DNA of 64,000 nt, from positions 94,210 to 158,209 of the forward strand of contig UZAN01039384.1 of assembly GCA_900618425.1 (NCBI GenBank), in the 5' to 3' direction. Below, in pieces: positions 12,310-24,364 of the stretch. The notes beneath the pieces were generated by a model, which was not told where the DNA came from, did not search any database, and saw only the letters and a list, made by a program, of their open reading frames with translations. This DNA is from Echinostoma caproni (taxonomy: Eukaryota > Platyhelminthes > Trematoda > Plagiorchiida > Echinostomatidae). Both the position numbers and the translations under genes were made by a program. The first letter of the stretch is position 1. Every line of letters begins with the position of its first letter.

Positions 12310-13448
12310 CCGGAAGCGTTTCAAATAAAAGGTTATGAATTCTCTAATCAAATTCAGTCGATACACAACGGACTATCGACTGCCATTTTGAGAAGAAGGA
12401 AATGATGCCCGATAACATGAGGCTCACGTGAAATCAAAAACGATACAACGTGGGCTTCACTAAAAACGATCATTTTCAGGTGTCAATTCAACTCTTACAA
12501 TTTACTCAACTTGTTCGCGATCACCCAGAACTATCATCATATTCCCACGAACTGTGTGTGCGTTGGACGAATGCTGGAGGTTGTGTGTGGGTCGACAGAG
12601 AGAAAGAGAGTGAGAGAAAACCCGGAGGTCTTTTCGCCATTTAAATCGGACGAGCCGACCGCTGCACGCAACGGTAGATTCAACTGAATTGAATATTTAT
12701 GGCATGTGGCTCAATCACCCACCATGTGGTCCTCGTAACACGCGACCGATTTCGGGTTATTTTTGTATCGTTCAATCGGTTTTTGATGTCATAAAATGCA
12801 AAATGCAAATGAACTATGCGTCTGATCATTCAGAGTGAACTGACTGTGGTTGGTCTCGAGTAGGTGAACAATATTTGGGCAACTTATGAAAACCTAAACG
12901 GGTATTTTATCATTTAAATTAGGGTTTCAACTTTTTCTTCGGAATAGAAAAAAACTCTTTTGCTTTGTTCAACTGATAATTAACCGTACACAACAAGATT
13001 AAGGCCGATCAAATAGCCCTAATATTAGGCAATTTACAAGCAGAACCAGCACGTTCCATCCAGAGTCAGGCTTAACCGTTTCATTATTGATCAGTAGCAA
13101 CTTCAGTCATGTGAACGGAAATTTTGATAATTCTTCTCTAACGTTCACTTTAGACAAGGGGAAACAACGTTTTGCTTATAGTCCCCGAAAATTCGGAAAT
13201 CTAGTTTATATTGTCCATCAATGCTTTACGGCAGATACTTGAATGGAAAGTTTTATGCTGCTACGTCATCTGTTTTTTGAAGCTATTAAATTATTTTTAC
13301 CTTTGTTTTACTAAGCAGGATAGGGGCACTTCTGGTTCATTCACGTTCGTGAGTGCACTCATCGTATGAGGTGAGCACCCTAAATCCAGAAGCACTCATT
13401 TTTTTGTTTGAAAGGTAATTTTGTTCATTTGTTTCGTTTTACGTGTAG

Positions 13449-13596
13449 ACTTTCCAGACGAAAATTTGGGCACAGATTGATGTGTAAACTGTTTACACTA
13501 AGAAGAACACAACGTGCCCTAAAAGCTCTTACTCAGTGTTTCATCAACAATTTCATCAAATTAGGATTTAAGTGGACTAAAGAATCGTTGGCTTAA
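13449..13596 (+). CDS. Candidate terminal coding exon, basic protein tail
   Basis: A long pyrimidine-rich run ending tttcgttttacgtgtag precedes a 148-nt block. Only one phase is open: one base, then 48 codons and a TAA. The peptide is strongly basic (LSRRKFGHRLMCK, then LRRTQRALKALTQC) and ends KWTKESLA. It reads like a helical C-terminus. No AATAAA is visible within 200 nt, and no upstream exon could be matched. Confidence 0.3.
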
Positions 13597-13599
13597 ATG

Positions 13600-15200
13600 T
13601 GCCCTATTTTGGAGATTGGGTTCTTGATTGATAACCTGTTGGTGGGCTCCAGTACCGGTTATTTGTCAGAAGTTCGGTAAAATGACGGTTCCGGTACCCA
13701 CCGAAAGTGCTGTATAGTAAAGAAAATAGGCTTATGGAGATCGATGCTGAGTGTCGTCGTTGTGGTTAGAACACGAGCCTTCATGTACCTAAACAGTCAA
13801 CTTTAGATACCATACAAATTGCAAATATAACGCGACTAGTTGGAAGTCAAGTGGTGGATAATATGAAACACAAATGTAGCTTTTTTGCCCGCAATCAAAT
13901 TCATCTAGTTATTTTAATCGTATATAGACTCGCGTTTCCCTTGTGTCATAGTTCAGATGTAATAAGCACCCAACAAACATTCCGGTGCTTGAATACTGAC
14001 TGGTCCAGTGAGATGAGAGATACGCATGCATTAGCATTCCAACGTTCTTTGTCAAATGGATCCGACCAGAATTACTGAGTCCAGTTTGACCAGAGGATGT
14101 CTTAAATGACAGCCAGTAAACCACTCGATACAATACTAAAGTAATGACTTAAATGCTGCTCAATTTTGTTAGTAAGTTCTGTATCAGTTATTATCGTATG
14201 ATGTCATGGTCGAGAAGATCACCATTGGCTTACTACGCTCTAATCTGTGTGCCCAAAACAGAACTGGTTCAAGCGTTTCATTTACCTTGGTCTGGTGTGA
14301 AATCCAAGACAGAACATAGTGTGTGTTATGACCAAAGGGGAGAAAGGGCACATCAACCAACACACCACAAGATCTTCCACAGAGAGGCACGCACAGATCT
14401 GCAAACACACTACAGAGTAAAATATTCAGCTGCCGCTCATTTGTAATTTCACCCGGCGAAGCTGTGCTAAATAGTAACCGATCGTCACAATCCACAACCC
14501 AGTTCACACACATACCCGAGTCGTTGGTTTTGCGCTTTTTGGTAATCTTTGCTGCTGGTGACAAACGGGTAACATTTTTTCGTCATTGAAGGATGCACTT
14601 AAAGGCCCAATGACAAAGCGCATTAAGTGTGGCTGAATGCGTCAGGTTAGAGACACTCGGAAAACCCCAATGTCTCAATCCGATAAGGAGAGAACATGAT
14701 CCAGTAAGAGTGGAAAAAGTTACTTAAAGAAGCCGGTGAAGGTGGAGTAGTTAAGAAATAAGGTGAAAATACGTGCGTCTTCAACTCCCAGCTCTCTCAT
14801 CGGAAATTGGCCCGGTAGCTCTCGCGTGGCCATGTAACCATACAAGGGGTGTTGTCTCTTCTTCCCTCTCACTCACAATAATGTTTTCATGGGGTAGCGA
14901 TGAAGGAATCTGCTTGGTCAAAATGTATGAAATTCACAGAACGTTTTAGGTGCCTTCAGCTGCAGCAGCCGTCGTTGACTGAGGATGTAATCCGGCCGTT
15001 TTTCAACTCTTTAGAGGGAAATACAAAAAGAGATCAAGCATAGTGAGCACAAAGGAACCGACTCGTTATAATGAAAACATCACAGTTACAATTGCAAAGT
15101 TTTTGTTTGGTTTGGGATATATAACAAAAGGTTGTAAGGTCCATACCTTTCGATGTTACAGATAATGTAGTAAATTACCTACAATTGCTTTCAAAGTTGG
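13600..15200. other. Intergenic or intronic, slightly G+C-richer
   Basis: Overlapping open frames of about 100-126 codons occur on both strands at 14153-14564, without splice signals or recognisable motifs. I do not call a gene. The stretch 14590-15200 may hold the unrecognisable 5' part of the transposase remnant that begins at 15246. Confidence 0.35.
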
Positions 15201-15245
15201 TCACAGTTTATTCAATCAATGGGCCAATAGCAAAAGCAGAAGGTT

Positions 15246-15480
15246 TATTTTCAGCAGGGTGGTGCAGTTGCCCATTGTTCGATGGCTGCGAGTATTAGGC
15301 GTGACAAACTATTTCCACAAAAATGAATCCGTAGATGTGGACCCGTGCTCTGACTACCGAGATCACCAGATTTGAGCCTGTTAAATTTATTCTTATGGAG
15401 TTGAATGAAGTCTGTTGTTCGCACTCACCAACAGTATTTCTTAACACCACGTGGAAAAAATAACAAAATCCACGGCAAAA
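15246..15480 (+). pseudogene. Tc1/mariner-superfamily transposase remnant (C-terminal)
   Basis: One frame, interrupted by three TGA codons, reads YFQQGGAVAHCSMAASIRRD, KLFPQK, stop, IRRCGPV, stop, LPRSPDLSLLNLFLWS. This is the FQQDGA.PH ... FPGR.I.R.G...WPPRSPDL.P.DFFLWG signature of a DDE transposase group common in invertebrates. The catalytic Asp of QQDGA is Gly here, and the Asp of DFFLW is Asn, so the enzyme would be inactive even without the stops. Terminal repeats were not found. Confidence 0.65.
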
Positions 15481-15499
15481 CATCCCTGTTTTAAGATGC

Positions 15500-17150
15500 C
15501 GGATATTTTTACATGAATCAAATGCAGCGAATTGGCAGATGTGTTTATAGCGAAGGACGGTGCTTTGAACACTTGCTATATCCCCTTAGAAATATTCGTA
15601 ATATAATGACAAAATGACAATTGCTGGTTCTTTTCTAATAAATGATTATATTTCATTCAAACGTATTCGTTTGTTTCCTCAGAGACCAATCAAATCAGCG
15701 TCCTATCACGCCGCAAGTCCGTGAATTAAGGAGAACTGGCTGTGGACAATTATTTTGGTATTTCTACTAATGTGTATCAAGTTGCTACGGTAGAAAGAGA
15801 GCAGTAAGAGGAACAGTTATATTTTTAGTCTGAATTCGTGAAATGAACTTAGCTGGACGTTAAAAAACACGCATTTCTACCCTAATGAACCACGCGGTAT
15901 ATCCCCCTCTCTTTCTCCGAAAACTAGCCTTAACTGCGCCAATGGATGCCATTGTGTTTGCATTTTCCAATATGATTACTAGGATTATTCGAAAATATTG
16001 ACATTCGATGAGAATAGTATGGTTCAAATTACAGCTCTAAGCTAATTTTGAAGTTGAGCTGCACATTTCATGTTACTAAACGTTATTTTGTCTCGGAAGG
16101 TGTGATTTTATTCTTGTGAGCTAAGGCTGTACTGGTACCCATAGATCCTTAAAAATTTTCATTTTTTTGCACAATAGATTACAATCGCTGTCACAGTTGA
16201 TCAGCCTTTCGGTAATGTCCAGTTAGAAACATATTTTAATAGCTTTTCTTTTTTGTTGCTATGCCGATCATGATTTTGCAAACTCAGTACGCGGATGCCA
16301 AACCCCACAGACTACGCTGGTCATATATTTAGGACGTGAGTAAATGAATCAATAAAATCAGCTTCAAACGTCTATACAAATGACGCTATTCGATTGCACA
16401 TGAAAGTACCTCACTGGGGTAATTTCACATGTAAAATGTTTTAAACTTCACAAGCCTGGATTTCAATTCACCGGTTAAGCAAAATCACTGTAGGTGTATA
16501 ATGGGCTTCCATTGTATTCGGTTTCTTGATCAAAGTTTAAAATGTGCAGTGTGCCCAAATATGTGAATTGAGTCCTTTTAGTATTCCTTTGNTTGAGGCT
16601 GTTTTAAGTGAGTTTAATGCATGTGTGCTGTGATGCTGTACCTTGCATGTTAATTAAAATAATTGTAGTGAAAATATGCTGATTGATTTTTACTATAGTC
16701 ATTGATAACCAGTGTGCCTGCTCATCACGTCTTTCATTTGAAGTCTAGCGTGCACAAGACATAAAGTGTACTAAGATTGTTTTGCTTCGTATATAGCTTT
16801 GACGAAAACAGTCTATAGAAAACTGCTCTACAGCAATCAATATTTTTCACCTGGAAGTGAACTGCCTTGATTGACACCCCTTTGTAACATTAATTGTCAA
16901 ATTGTTCTCATTTTCAATTTGGAAGCTTTATGATTGTCGAAGGGTTCATTAATTTTTTATTTATGTATATTTGGTACGTCTTTTCACATAGGTTAATAAT
17001 GTTACATGTTAATTTGACGTTCAACCATGCTCCGGAACTGCTACATACTGGCGGACTACAGTTAAAATTATTGATCGTTACGTATCGAACAATTTTACTC
17101 TTATCACTCCATATGAATGGGAATGCTCCCTTCAAGGGAGCCCAATAACG
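15500..17150. other. Intergenic, no supported feature
   Basis: A+T-rich with short frames only. An 84-codon frame at 16894-17148 lies just before the small membrane-protein gene but has no matching donor phase, so it is not joined to it. Confidence 0.35.
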
Positions 17151-17157
17151 AAGTAAA

Positions 17158-17263
17158 ATGGCTGTTTTTAAAATAAAATTGCTTATTTTAGTAAAGTACA
17201 TTCCACAGGCAATGTGGTTTGCCTCATTTGTTGCTATAGCAATATCAACGGTTTTACTCTTCG
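17158..17263 (+). CDS. Exon 1 of a candidate 50-residue single-span membrane protein
   Basis: From ATG (17158) the frame reads MAVFKIKLLILVKYIPQAMW followed by a continuous hydrophobic stretch (FASFVAIAISTVLLF), ending at a GTAAGA donor with one base left over. Exon 2 (17447-17493) begins with the two bases needed and continues G-YALGILPRSHFVSQ-stop. The predicted product is 50 residues: basic N-terminus, one transmembrane helix around residues 18-36, and a short polar tail. A second reading is that only 17192-17263 is exonic (there is an AG at 17190-17191), making these the last two exons of a bigger membrane protein. Family not recognised. The AATAAA 44 nt after the stop supports a gene 3' end. 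Confidence 0.42.
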
Positions 17264-17446
17264 GTAAGAAGTTTGTTCGTCCCGATACTTTGTAAGTGCA
17301 ATTTAGGTGAAGCGTACCGCACATGCATTCCAAGACTAACGTGAACTAGGGGAGTACGCATTTCCCTATCGACCGAAAATACACAGGCGTGGTGCGGCGA
17401 ATTTGAATAAGTAACCATATTAACTTTGTAGTCATTTTGTTTTTAG

Positions 17447-17493
17447 GTTACGCACTTGGAATTTTGCCACGGTCACACTTTGTTTCTCAGTGA
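17447..17493 (+). CDS. Exon 2 of the candidate small membrane protein
   Basis: Preceded by a very strong acceptor (tagtcattttgtttttag). It completes the split Gly codon, adds YALGILPRSHFVSQ and stops at tandem TGA codons. The intron is 183 nt. See exon 1 for the predicted product. Confidence 0.42.
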
Positions 17494-17536
17494 TGATTGA
17501 TGTGTTTGGCTCGGGTCGAAACCCTATATTAGATGT

Positions 17537-17542
17537 AATAAA
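17537..17542 (+). terminator. Poly(A) signal AATAAA
   Basis: Canonical hexamer 44 nt downstream of the TGA at 17491-17493, followed by a T-rich stretch (ttttctctttcttg). Consistent with the 3' end of the 17158-17493 gene. Confidence 0.4.
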
Positions 17543-18373
17543 TTTTCTCTTTCTTGTAACCTAAAATGACAATACAGAAAAAGCAGCAGTCAATACCAAA
17601 ACCACTGCGGCGTTCTTTTGGAAATGAAATTTGTGGAATCGGTTCTTGCTATTTACCGCCAATAAAAGTGAACACTTTGAGGTACAAATAAATCGAAGCG
17701 ATGAGATACTACGAAATTTTAGTTTTGGATACAGTAACTTAGTCGCTAAAATCGACAAATACATGACAATGATTCGATTTTACAAATTCATAACAGGCCT
17801 CGTTTGAGCTTATTAACATTAACCCACCCGATAGCCTACAAGATCCATCATTTTTAACAAAAGTGGGAAGTAAGTGCCATACCAGGTGGTGTCGCTCGGC
17901 AGAAAACTGTCAGCTAAGATTAAGACATTGCAACAGTGAGTCTCTCTACCGTGGGGTGCGGTCGGAGGAATGCGGGAGAGGAGGGAGGAGGGTTACTGAG
18001 CGACGTACGGTATGTGGTTCTGATGGTTCTGATGGTTCCCAGGAAGAATAAAACAGTTGCATAAAGCTCATGAGGCTTTTGAGTGATACGCGCCATATGT
18101 AGATTTACCTTGATGAAAATCCTTTCTAAAATCAAATGTAAAATCACGATGAAGGGCAAAAATAAGTATATGTCATTAGAGATGTAGACTGTTATGAAGT
18201 CAAACAGTGCGGAATCATCCTATGTGCTGTTAATCTTTACGTACTGGCAATGAACGGTTCGACACACAATTGTGTTGACTGTTCTCTGAAGATACGTGCT
18301 CAGCTTTTCGAAACTATAGCTAGGTAATAAATTGTTCTTATTAAAGAATAGCTTTCTCGATGGCGATAGCTAG

Positions 18374-18958
18374 ACAGTGAGCCGTCAAGAACTTATTCGT
18401 GACACACGTCGTTATTCCTCTGCTGTGATGACTGCTTTTCGGAGGGGTTGGAATGCACAGATTCGGAAGCGATTTCCATATCACTATGCTAGACGTGATG
18501 AACTATCAATTACACCTGATGGATTACTGTGTTTGAATGACAGAGTTGTTATTCCACCGACGTTGTTTAAATCTTTACTTGACGACCTACACTCCGGCCA
18601 TCTTGGGTTAGAAAAGATAAAGTCATTGGCTAGATTAACTTGTTGCTGGCCGAACATAGATGCCGATATATGTTCCAAAACAAAGAGCTGTCGCAAATGC
18701 TACCACAAAGATCGACAGCTGCCATCCAAGTGGGTTCCGTGGCCTGTTTCAGCTGAGGCTTGGCAACGTGTTCATGCTGATTATTGTGGTCCATTTCTCA
18801 ATGGAATGTGCGCTCTTGTTGTTATTGATTCACTCTCTAAGTGGTCAGAGGCAACTCGATACGACTGATGAACACAATGTCGAACAAGCTGCTACGGAAG
18901 AATTACCTGTGAATGAACGAGTCCTACGAAGGTCTGAACGACTGAGTGCGAAGCCGTG
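18374..18958 (+). pseudogene. Gypsy-type retrotransposon pol remnant (integrase, internally deleted)
   Basis: The frame from 18377 encodes the integrase region of a Ty3/gypsy-like polyprotein: linker (RRDELSITPDGLLCLNDRVV), the HHCC zinc-binding block (HSGHLG ... CRKC), and the start of the catalytic core (HADYCGPFLNG, first catalytic Asp). It stops at 18866-18868 just after the position of the SKW.EA motif. From about 18850 another frame continues with EELPVNERVLRRSERLSAKP and a stop, the type of Arg-rich tail seen at the end of gypsy pol. So the middle and end of the core, including the second Asp and the Glu, have been lost by deletion plus frameshift. LTRs, protease, RT and RNase H are not visible. 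Confidence 0.75.
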
Positions 18959-19277
18959 ACTGGATTTCAGAAACCCTGTGGTCAAATCAAGGTGCGATGA
19001 GTGTGATGTGTGACACTGACCTCGACAAATTCCTTGTACACTTTAAAAGCATTGAATATGCTTAGTGTACGATTAGAACAAAGCACGTTTGCTATTCGAT
19101 TCAAAGTTTTTCTAGTTCGGGGATCGGTATTGCACGAATTCTGGAACTCCATTTCGAATACTATTCAGATTACTACAGACGTTTTGAGACAATTTCATTT
19201 CTTTCAATTACATTTTGCAATATATGGTTAACGAATATATATTCGGATCTGAAATGATTTGAACGTGTCTAAAATGG

Positions 19278-19283
19278 TTTATT
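19278..19283 (-). terminator. Possible poly(A) signal AATAAA
   Basis: AATAAA on the minus strand about 155 nt beyond the stop at 19435. In A+T-rich DNA such hexamers are common, so this is weak support. Confidence 0.2.
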
Positions 19284-19434
19284 TCAAATACATAAATTTA
19301 AATTATCAGGACTACAATTTTTCTGATTTGCTGAATCCAACCAGTAATGCTGTACGTAGTTGTGGCACCCAGTGGCCAAGTATAAAAGAAGTTAAAAAAT
19401 AATTCGGCTGTTCATAATGATAGAGCGTAACTGA

Positions 19435-19516
19435 TCACTGCTTCTTGGCTAACACTTCGGTATACAACTTAAGTGCAGCTCTTCCAATGATTGCAATCAA
19501 GTCCGACGTTCTCGTT
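19435..19516 (-). CDS. Candidate terminal exon, unknown helical protein
   Basis: Spliced after a 48-nt intron from the exon at 19565-19641. The first base completes a Glu codon. Twenty-six codons follow (TRTSDLIAIIGRAALKLYTE then VLAKKQ) before TGA. The peptide reads like an amphipathic helix typical of a protein C-terminus. An AATAAA on the minus strand lies about 155 nt downstream. If the 48-nt segment is not removed, the frame meets an in-frame TAA within it. So either it is a micro-intron or the locus is a pseudogene. Confidence 0.42.
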
Positions 19517-19564
19517 CTCATTTGTTTTAAAAGATATTCAACCAGTTTAGTACGTCGTTCTTAC

Positions 19565-19641
19565 TCCATGTGTAACACAATCCATCTCAAGTACTCCAGG
19601 GCTTTTATCGGCTTGTGCCACTTCAGTTTCTCACGTACCAA
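19565..19641 (-). CDS. Candidate internal exon of the same minus-strand gene
   Basis: The acceptor TGGCCTGTTTTTTCCAAG precedes LVREKLKWHKPIKALEYLRW then IVLHM, and the exon ends at GTAAGA with two bases over. Start phase 0, length 77 nt. The intron after it (19564-19517) contains TACTAAAC, close to a branch-point consensus. The peptide is a cationic amphipathic helix. Family not recognised. The plus-strand frame over the same bases is treated as a shadow. Confidence 0.45.
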
Positions 19642-20113
19642 CTTGGAAAAAACAGGCCAATGAGTAGGCTTTCAAAGTGTTTTCGGTTCTTTCTGTCCAC
19701 CTATAATGTCTGTCTCCACCGAAACCAACACAAATGTTCACTACGCTTTCCTAAATTATCGCGTGTCCCTTTTTAACGAATTCAGATTCCAGTTGAATCA
19801 GACTACAGAGAACACTCCTATGTCATTAGATGACTTTCAAGTTCACGACAGGCTATAAAGACAGACTGAAGGAACACTAATGGTGGATTTGACGCACACC
19901 CCAACGTTTCCCGCCTTGGCAAGTCCCTATTATTAAATAACTAGTAATGCATTGTTATTTACAATCTTCCGGTTTCACCCGCACAAATTTCCATGACAAT
20001 TGCATTTTCACGGTTTTTTCAATTATCTTGCTTTTTTCATAAATAAAATTTACTGCTCCGCATTCGGAGGCCTATTTACGTTAACCACATGCTATAATCG
20101 ATGTGTCACTTAC

Positions 20114-20170
20114 CAAGAGTAGGCAACTTGTAACTAAACAGTGTGGTTCTAGGCCAGTGTACTTTTTCAT
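20114..20170 (-). CDS. Candidate first exon upstream of the 19.4-19.6 kb exons
   Basis: A 19-codon block from ATG (MKKYTGLEPHCLVTSCLLL) ending exactly at a consensus GTAAGT donor in phase 0. A stop codon sits immediately upstream of the ATG. It is on the same strand and about 470 nt upstream of the exon at 19641. A linking exon may lie near 19.83-19.93 kb (GLAKAGNVGVCVKST...), but its splice sites are weak. Whether all three belong to one gene is unproven. Confidence 0.3.
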
Positions 20171-20489
20171 TTAAGCTAAAAGACCAGGTTTATGCTGACA
20201 ATCAGTGTCCGCTATTAATGCAACCCTTTCTTGACATTATCATTTCAACTTTCGAATTTTGCTTCTGGAATGTTCCACCTCAAAACAACTTTTGCTTTCG
20301 AGGACTCTCCCAGAACGGCCTTCTTGCGATTTTATCTTTTCTCATGGCTGTAGTTTCTGGTAGTGCCTTTAATATGAAAACAGTAAGCGCCATTCTTAGG
20401 CACTGTGGCCCTATTAGAAATCTTTGTCCCCGAGAAAAGGATGGCCTTACGGCTACGGAATTCAATGTAGGAAGAAAAAGCTGAAACTT

Positions 20490-23050
20490 CGTATTTTCCT
20501 AAGCTATCTGGTTTGCTAAACCGGAGTGCATCATTCTGAGTCCAACTCTGACAAAATAAAGCACTCTTGGAAAGGTATCAAGACTGTGTGAACTGTAGAT
20601 GTGTGCACACTGAATGCAGCTCTAACTCTATAATTGATGTCTATTCCTTCCTATTAAACACATCATATCTATTGTGTTAATCCGTTTTGAAACTTTGTTC
20701 TGTATAGCTCGTCTAATGATGCACCCTAGGCTGGTTTATCCCAGTATCTCAGCTGCTTTACTTGGTGGAGCAGTTTCAATTATTTATCCAACTTCAACCT
20801 GTACACCTGAAAAGATTCATGCCAACAGTTAGTCAAAAGTTCCATAGTAATTCCAAGAGCTGTCGCATTGTTATTTTTGCATCCCGTTACAATGTCAGTT
20901 TGTTTGCCTGCACTTGTTATAACATTTCTTGAAGACATTGGGTTGTGCCAGTTGGTTCTTTTGACCCAAGTGTCTTGTGATAATTTTTTTTAAGTTCCAG
21001 TTTTACCCCATCTATCGGGTCTACTCTTAAATTGAAGGAAACGTAGGAAACGGTTATTGTGGATTTGCCGATCTGCTTTGCCCATATAACTCCTACAGCA
21101 GCTAATAACAATTTTCTTCCTAAATGAACTCCCCTGAAATCCTTACAGTCCCTAAAGAAAGCAATGTTCGTTCATCAACGCACCTTCATAACTGTGTTTG
21201 GTAAACTGCGGTGTTTTTCATATGAAACGCAAAATCGCCGATGATCTACTTCTTAATCAACGTAATCAACTTATGTGTAATGTTATGTCTTTCTAATCGT
21301 GAATTGATTTTCATCGTTTTTTTAAAGAAGATTTCCTTTTCATGGTTTACTAATTACTTAGCGCCTTCTCCACTTTCATAAATAAGGTAGTGATGTATTG
21401 ACGCTGTTTTTATTTTTAAAAGATCTCAACCCTAGCCATCTTCTATTTAGTAAACTTACATGAGTTTGTTTCCATTCGCCCAAACAATTTGAATTCCAGC
21501 AAGTTCGATCTATTTTTGGCATTAAATGTATTCCCCAGTGACATGTGTAGAGGAGAGTAACAACCTTGAACAATAACCTATTCTATTTTACCTAAGTTGA
21601 TTACAATATTTTGTTGATTGTATTTAATTTGGTGGTTGACGCGTAATAACGACGAAACTGACTTATACTGTTTCGTTTTTGAACAAGTACAAAACATCGC
21701 AACGCAAACATAGCAATGTATTTCTAGGTAAAAACGCATACAATGAAACACTATAAAAAGTAGTCAATAATAACCCCAGACGATGCACAAATAAAAAGGA
21801 AGCATCTGATAGTAATTGGTAATTTTGTACACGAAATCGCTTGACTACCTAATTTATGGCTTATAAGGAGTACATCGAAGAGTTTTGCATAGAAATCAAA
21901 CTTTTGCGAATGTATAGATATAAATTAAAATGTTCAGAAAGCCCCTAATCGATATATCTTAATACATCAAACAACCCCTCAGTTGGTCGGTTCAAGGGTT
22001 GAAAAGGATTGTAGTGACGGTAAACCGAAGTCAGTCTATGCTGGCGAGGAATCCCGTTCTTCCTACCGACGTAAAAGATAATCTCATCCCGTTTCCACAA
22101 GCAATATTTACCTATGAACCTAGGATGGTTTAGTAGAAATGTTTGACCATATTGAATCATTCACTGGCAAGCATTCTTCGTCAAATAACACTCCCTGAAC
22201 CACTCATTTTCTGGTACATACCACGAAACACAGACATCCGAGATCACTTATCTCTGATGTAATCTTCGTCCAGTATGCTCATTCTCATTTCAATTGACTC
22301 TTTTCTCACTCCGTATTTGATCTACCTTAAGTAATACATCGTTTAGCCCATTGATAAACACCAAAAACGATTTAGTTTTGTGTTTCAGGGTGTTTGAAAA
22401 AGGTGAACTAGTTGAAAATTGCAGTTATTTTTAATTGAAAGCCACTACGGAAGGATATGAACGTGCAAAGACTTAAGCGGATGCACGGGCGTCATACGAA
22501 TAGGAATAACTGGAGCCTGACGGCTCTGTTTGGGTGAAACCAATTGAAACTAGATGCCAGTTCAATTGATCGAGAGACGCAAACCATCGGTTGCATTATT
22601 AAGCAACACGGACACCCAATTCACTCATCATCACCTGTGTCAAGCAAGTCCTGTCTGCAAAATCTATGCAGCTGGGGCTCCGCATGAGGAGAACTGGAAA
22701 GTCACCCGCCCCACACTAAAGAAGTATGTGTACTGTAAATAGGGAAAAGTGAACCAGTTAGCTGTGCGGATCACGAAAATGTTCATTCATATGCGTTGTT
22801 TCTAGCTTTGAATAAATCACTTAATTGGTTCACAATATTATAATAACTCTTTTCTCATTTTATTTTGATGTATTAACCTCATTGTACCGGATCGACGTCC
22901 GATGATACAGTGACTCGCAGATACCGAACCCCCGAATTCGCGTCAGAACACAAGGCTGGAAAATCCACGTGTACTGTTGCATAATCAATCATGAATTTAT
23001 CGAAATACAACGGCATACCTCGAATTAGGGGTAACCCGGTTTGGATAAAA
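20490..23050. other. Intergenic or intronic, no supported feature
   Basis: A+T-rich sequence with short frames on both strands (e.g. 20917-21111 and 21945-22160 on minus). No splice-supported or motif-bearing block was found. Confidence 0.4.
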
Positions 23051-23059
23051 CAATCGGTT

Positions 23060-23700
23060 CGACACGACAAGGGCAAACATGCCAGAAAAACACTCTTTTG
23101 GAAATCGGAGGAGGAATGTGATGTGGATATAGCGATAGTGCTATTTTAAGGGAATGAGGACCAATCACAGGAATAGGATAGCGACGTGACATCAAAGGGG
23201 AATGGGTGGAGACGACAGATGGCAACCGTAATCAAGCTGTAATTAAGAGATGGATAACGAACAAAAATAAGTTGTCTGGGGTGGTTAAGTACTCAATGTA
23301 GGCGGTGGCATGCGTCAAGAAATAACTGATTAGGAGAAAAGGATGAACACAAACATCAGTGAAGATGGTAGGATAATCATAGCGGGTGGGTGATGAACAG
23401 TCGATCACAATAACACACGGGTCGAGGTATTAGATAACGATAATGGATAGAGGGCAGAACGAGTCACGACAAATAATACCAAACAGTTTCCACGTGAAGT
23501 AGAGATAATCGATTGCGATAACAGGTTGAACGAAGAATGGGTCACGATAATTAACGCGAAAGTTGCTATGTGGGGTGGTTAGGTAATCATAGGAAAAATA
23601 CAGAAAAGTGCAAACTGAATGGTCATGGAGGGGGAATATAGTAAGTTACGATTCGGTGGGTAAAGGTCATCAAACTGGGAGTTGGTTAGGACCGTACATG
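23060..23700 (+). repeat. Purine-rich, degenerate short-unit repeat tract
   Basis: The plus strand is strikingly rich in G and A over about 640 bp. Loosely repeated words recur: gataa(c/t)gata, gggtcacgataat, tggggtggtta(a/g)g, ggataatcata. Long uninterrupted periods are absent. It looks like an old minisatellite or an eroded tandem array. A short relative may lie at 6.49-6.83 kb, which shares the composition but not clear units. Confidence 0.45.
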
Positions 23701-24364
23701 AATTGTTGGGTTTTTAACAGAGTACAGGTAGGTCCGGTGTACGTCATTTCAACCATACAATAAAACAGCTTACACTCATTTTACGGGATACATCTCATCA
23801 TTAGCACAAAAATGCCATTGAATTTATTTCACAATTGCAACAGTTTTTATGGCCAAGCTTTGGGAAATCAAACAATGGGCTGTTGCTTAATGTTTTGTTT
23901 TTTCATGAAATATTCCTGGGTAAAATTTCTAGATTCCTGTTGTAGTTACGTCCATCTTAAGATAATATAAATTTATATCCCAATTGGAAGTGGTATTCAA
24001 AGAGCTAATTTTGACACGGTTCTTCTATTTCATAATTCTCTATGTAAATAATACTACTCCCGAAAGTAGGCGTGCAATTACAGCTATTGAGATATATAAA
24101 GATTTGGAATGTGCAAAATTCAAAAAACTGCAGTCGTTAGCACTAAGACATTTGCTTGTTACTTATTCTGTTTTTATACACAGATGCTATATCACGTCAG
24201 TGATACAAGGTCCAGGACATGACCAGGTTCATTTTGGAGCTACTGGAAGGTTAAAATGGAATGAGCGTTTTGACGAAGCTCATCAATATCATTGCGACTG
24301 TCGGTAAAGCAGTCTTATTACGTCCTCCAGTTGGTTTCACTTTGCGGTTTGTTTCATATGAGGG

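Noticed and set aside
17229..17266. ACGGTTTTACTCTT followed by a GTAAG donor, resembling part of a schistosome spliced-leader exon
   Set aside because: Only 14 nt match, the leader's 5' AACC and 3' ATG ends are absent, no Sm site was seen, and the bases are explained as the membrane-protein exon. It rests on memory of the leader sequence, and a covariance search would be needed.
20143..20484. 113-codon plus-strand frame with a hydrophobic stretch
   Set aside because: No splice or start support, and it overlaps a minus-strand exon with a consensus donor. Not called, though it cannot be excluded.
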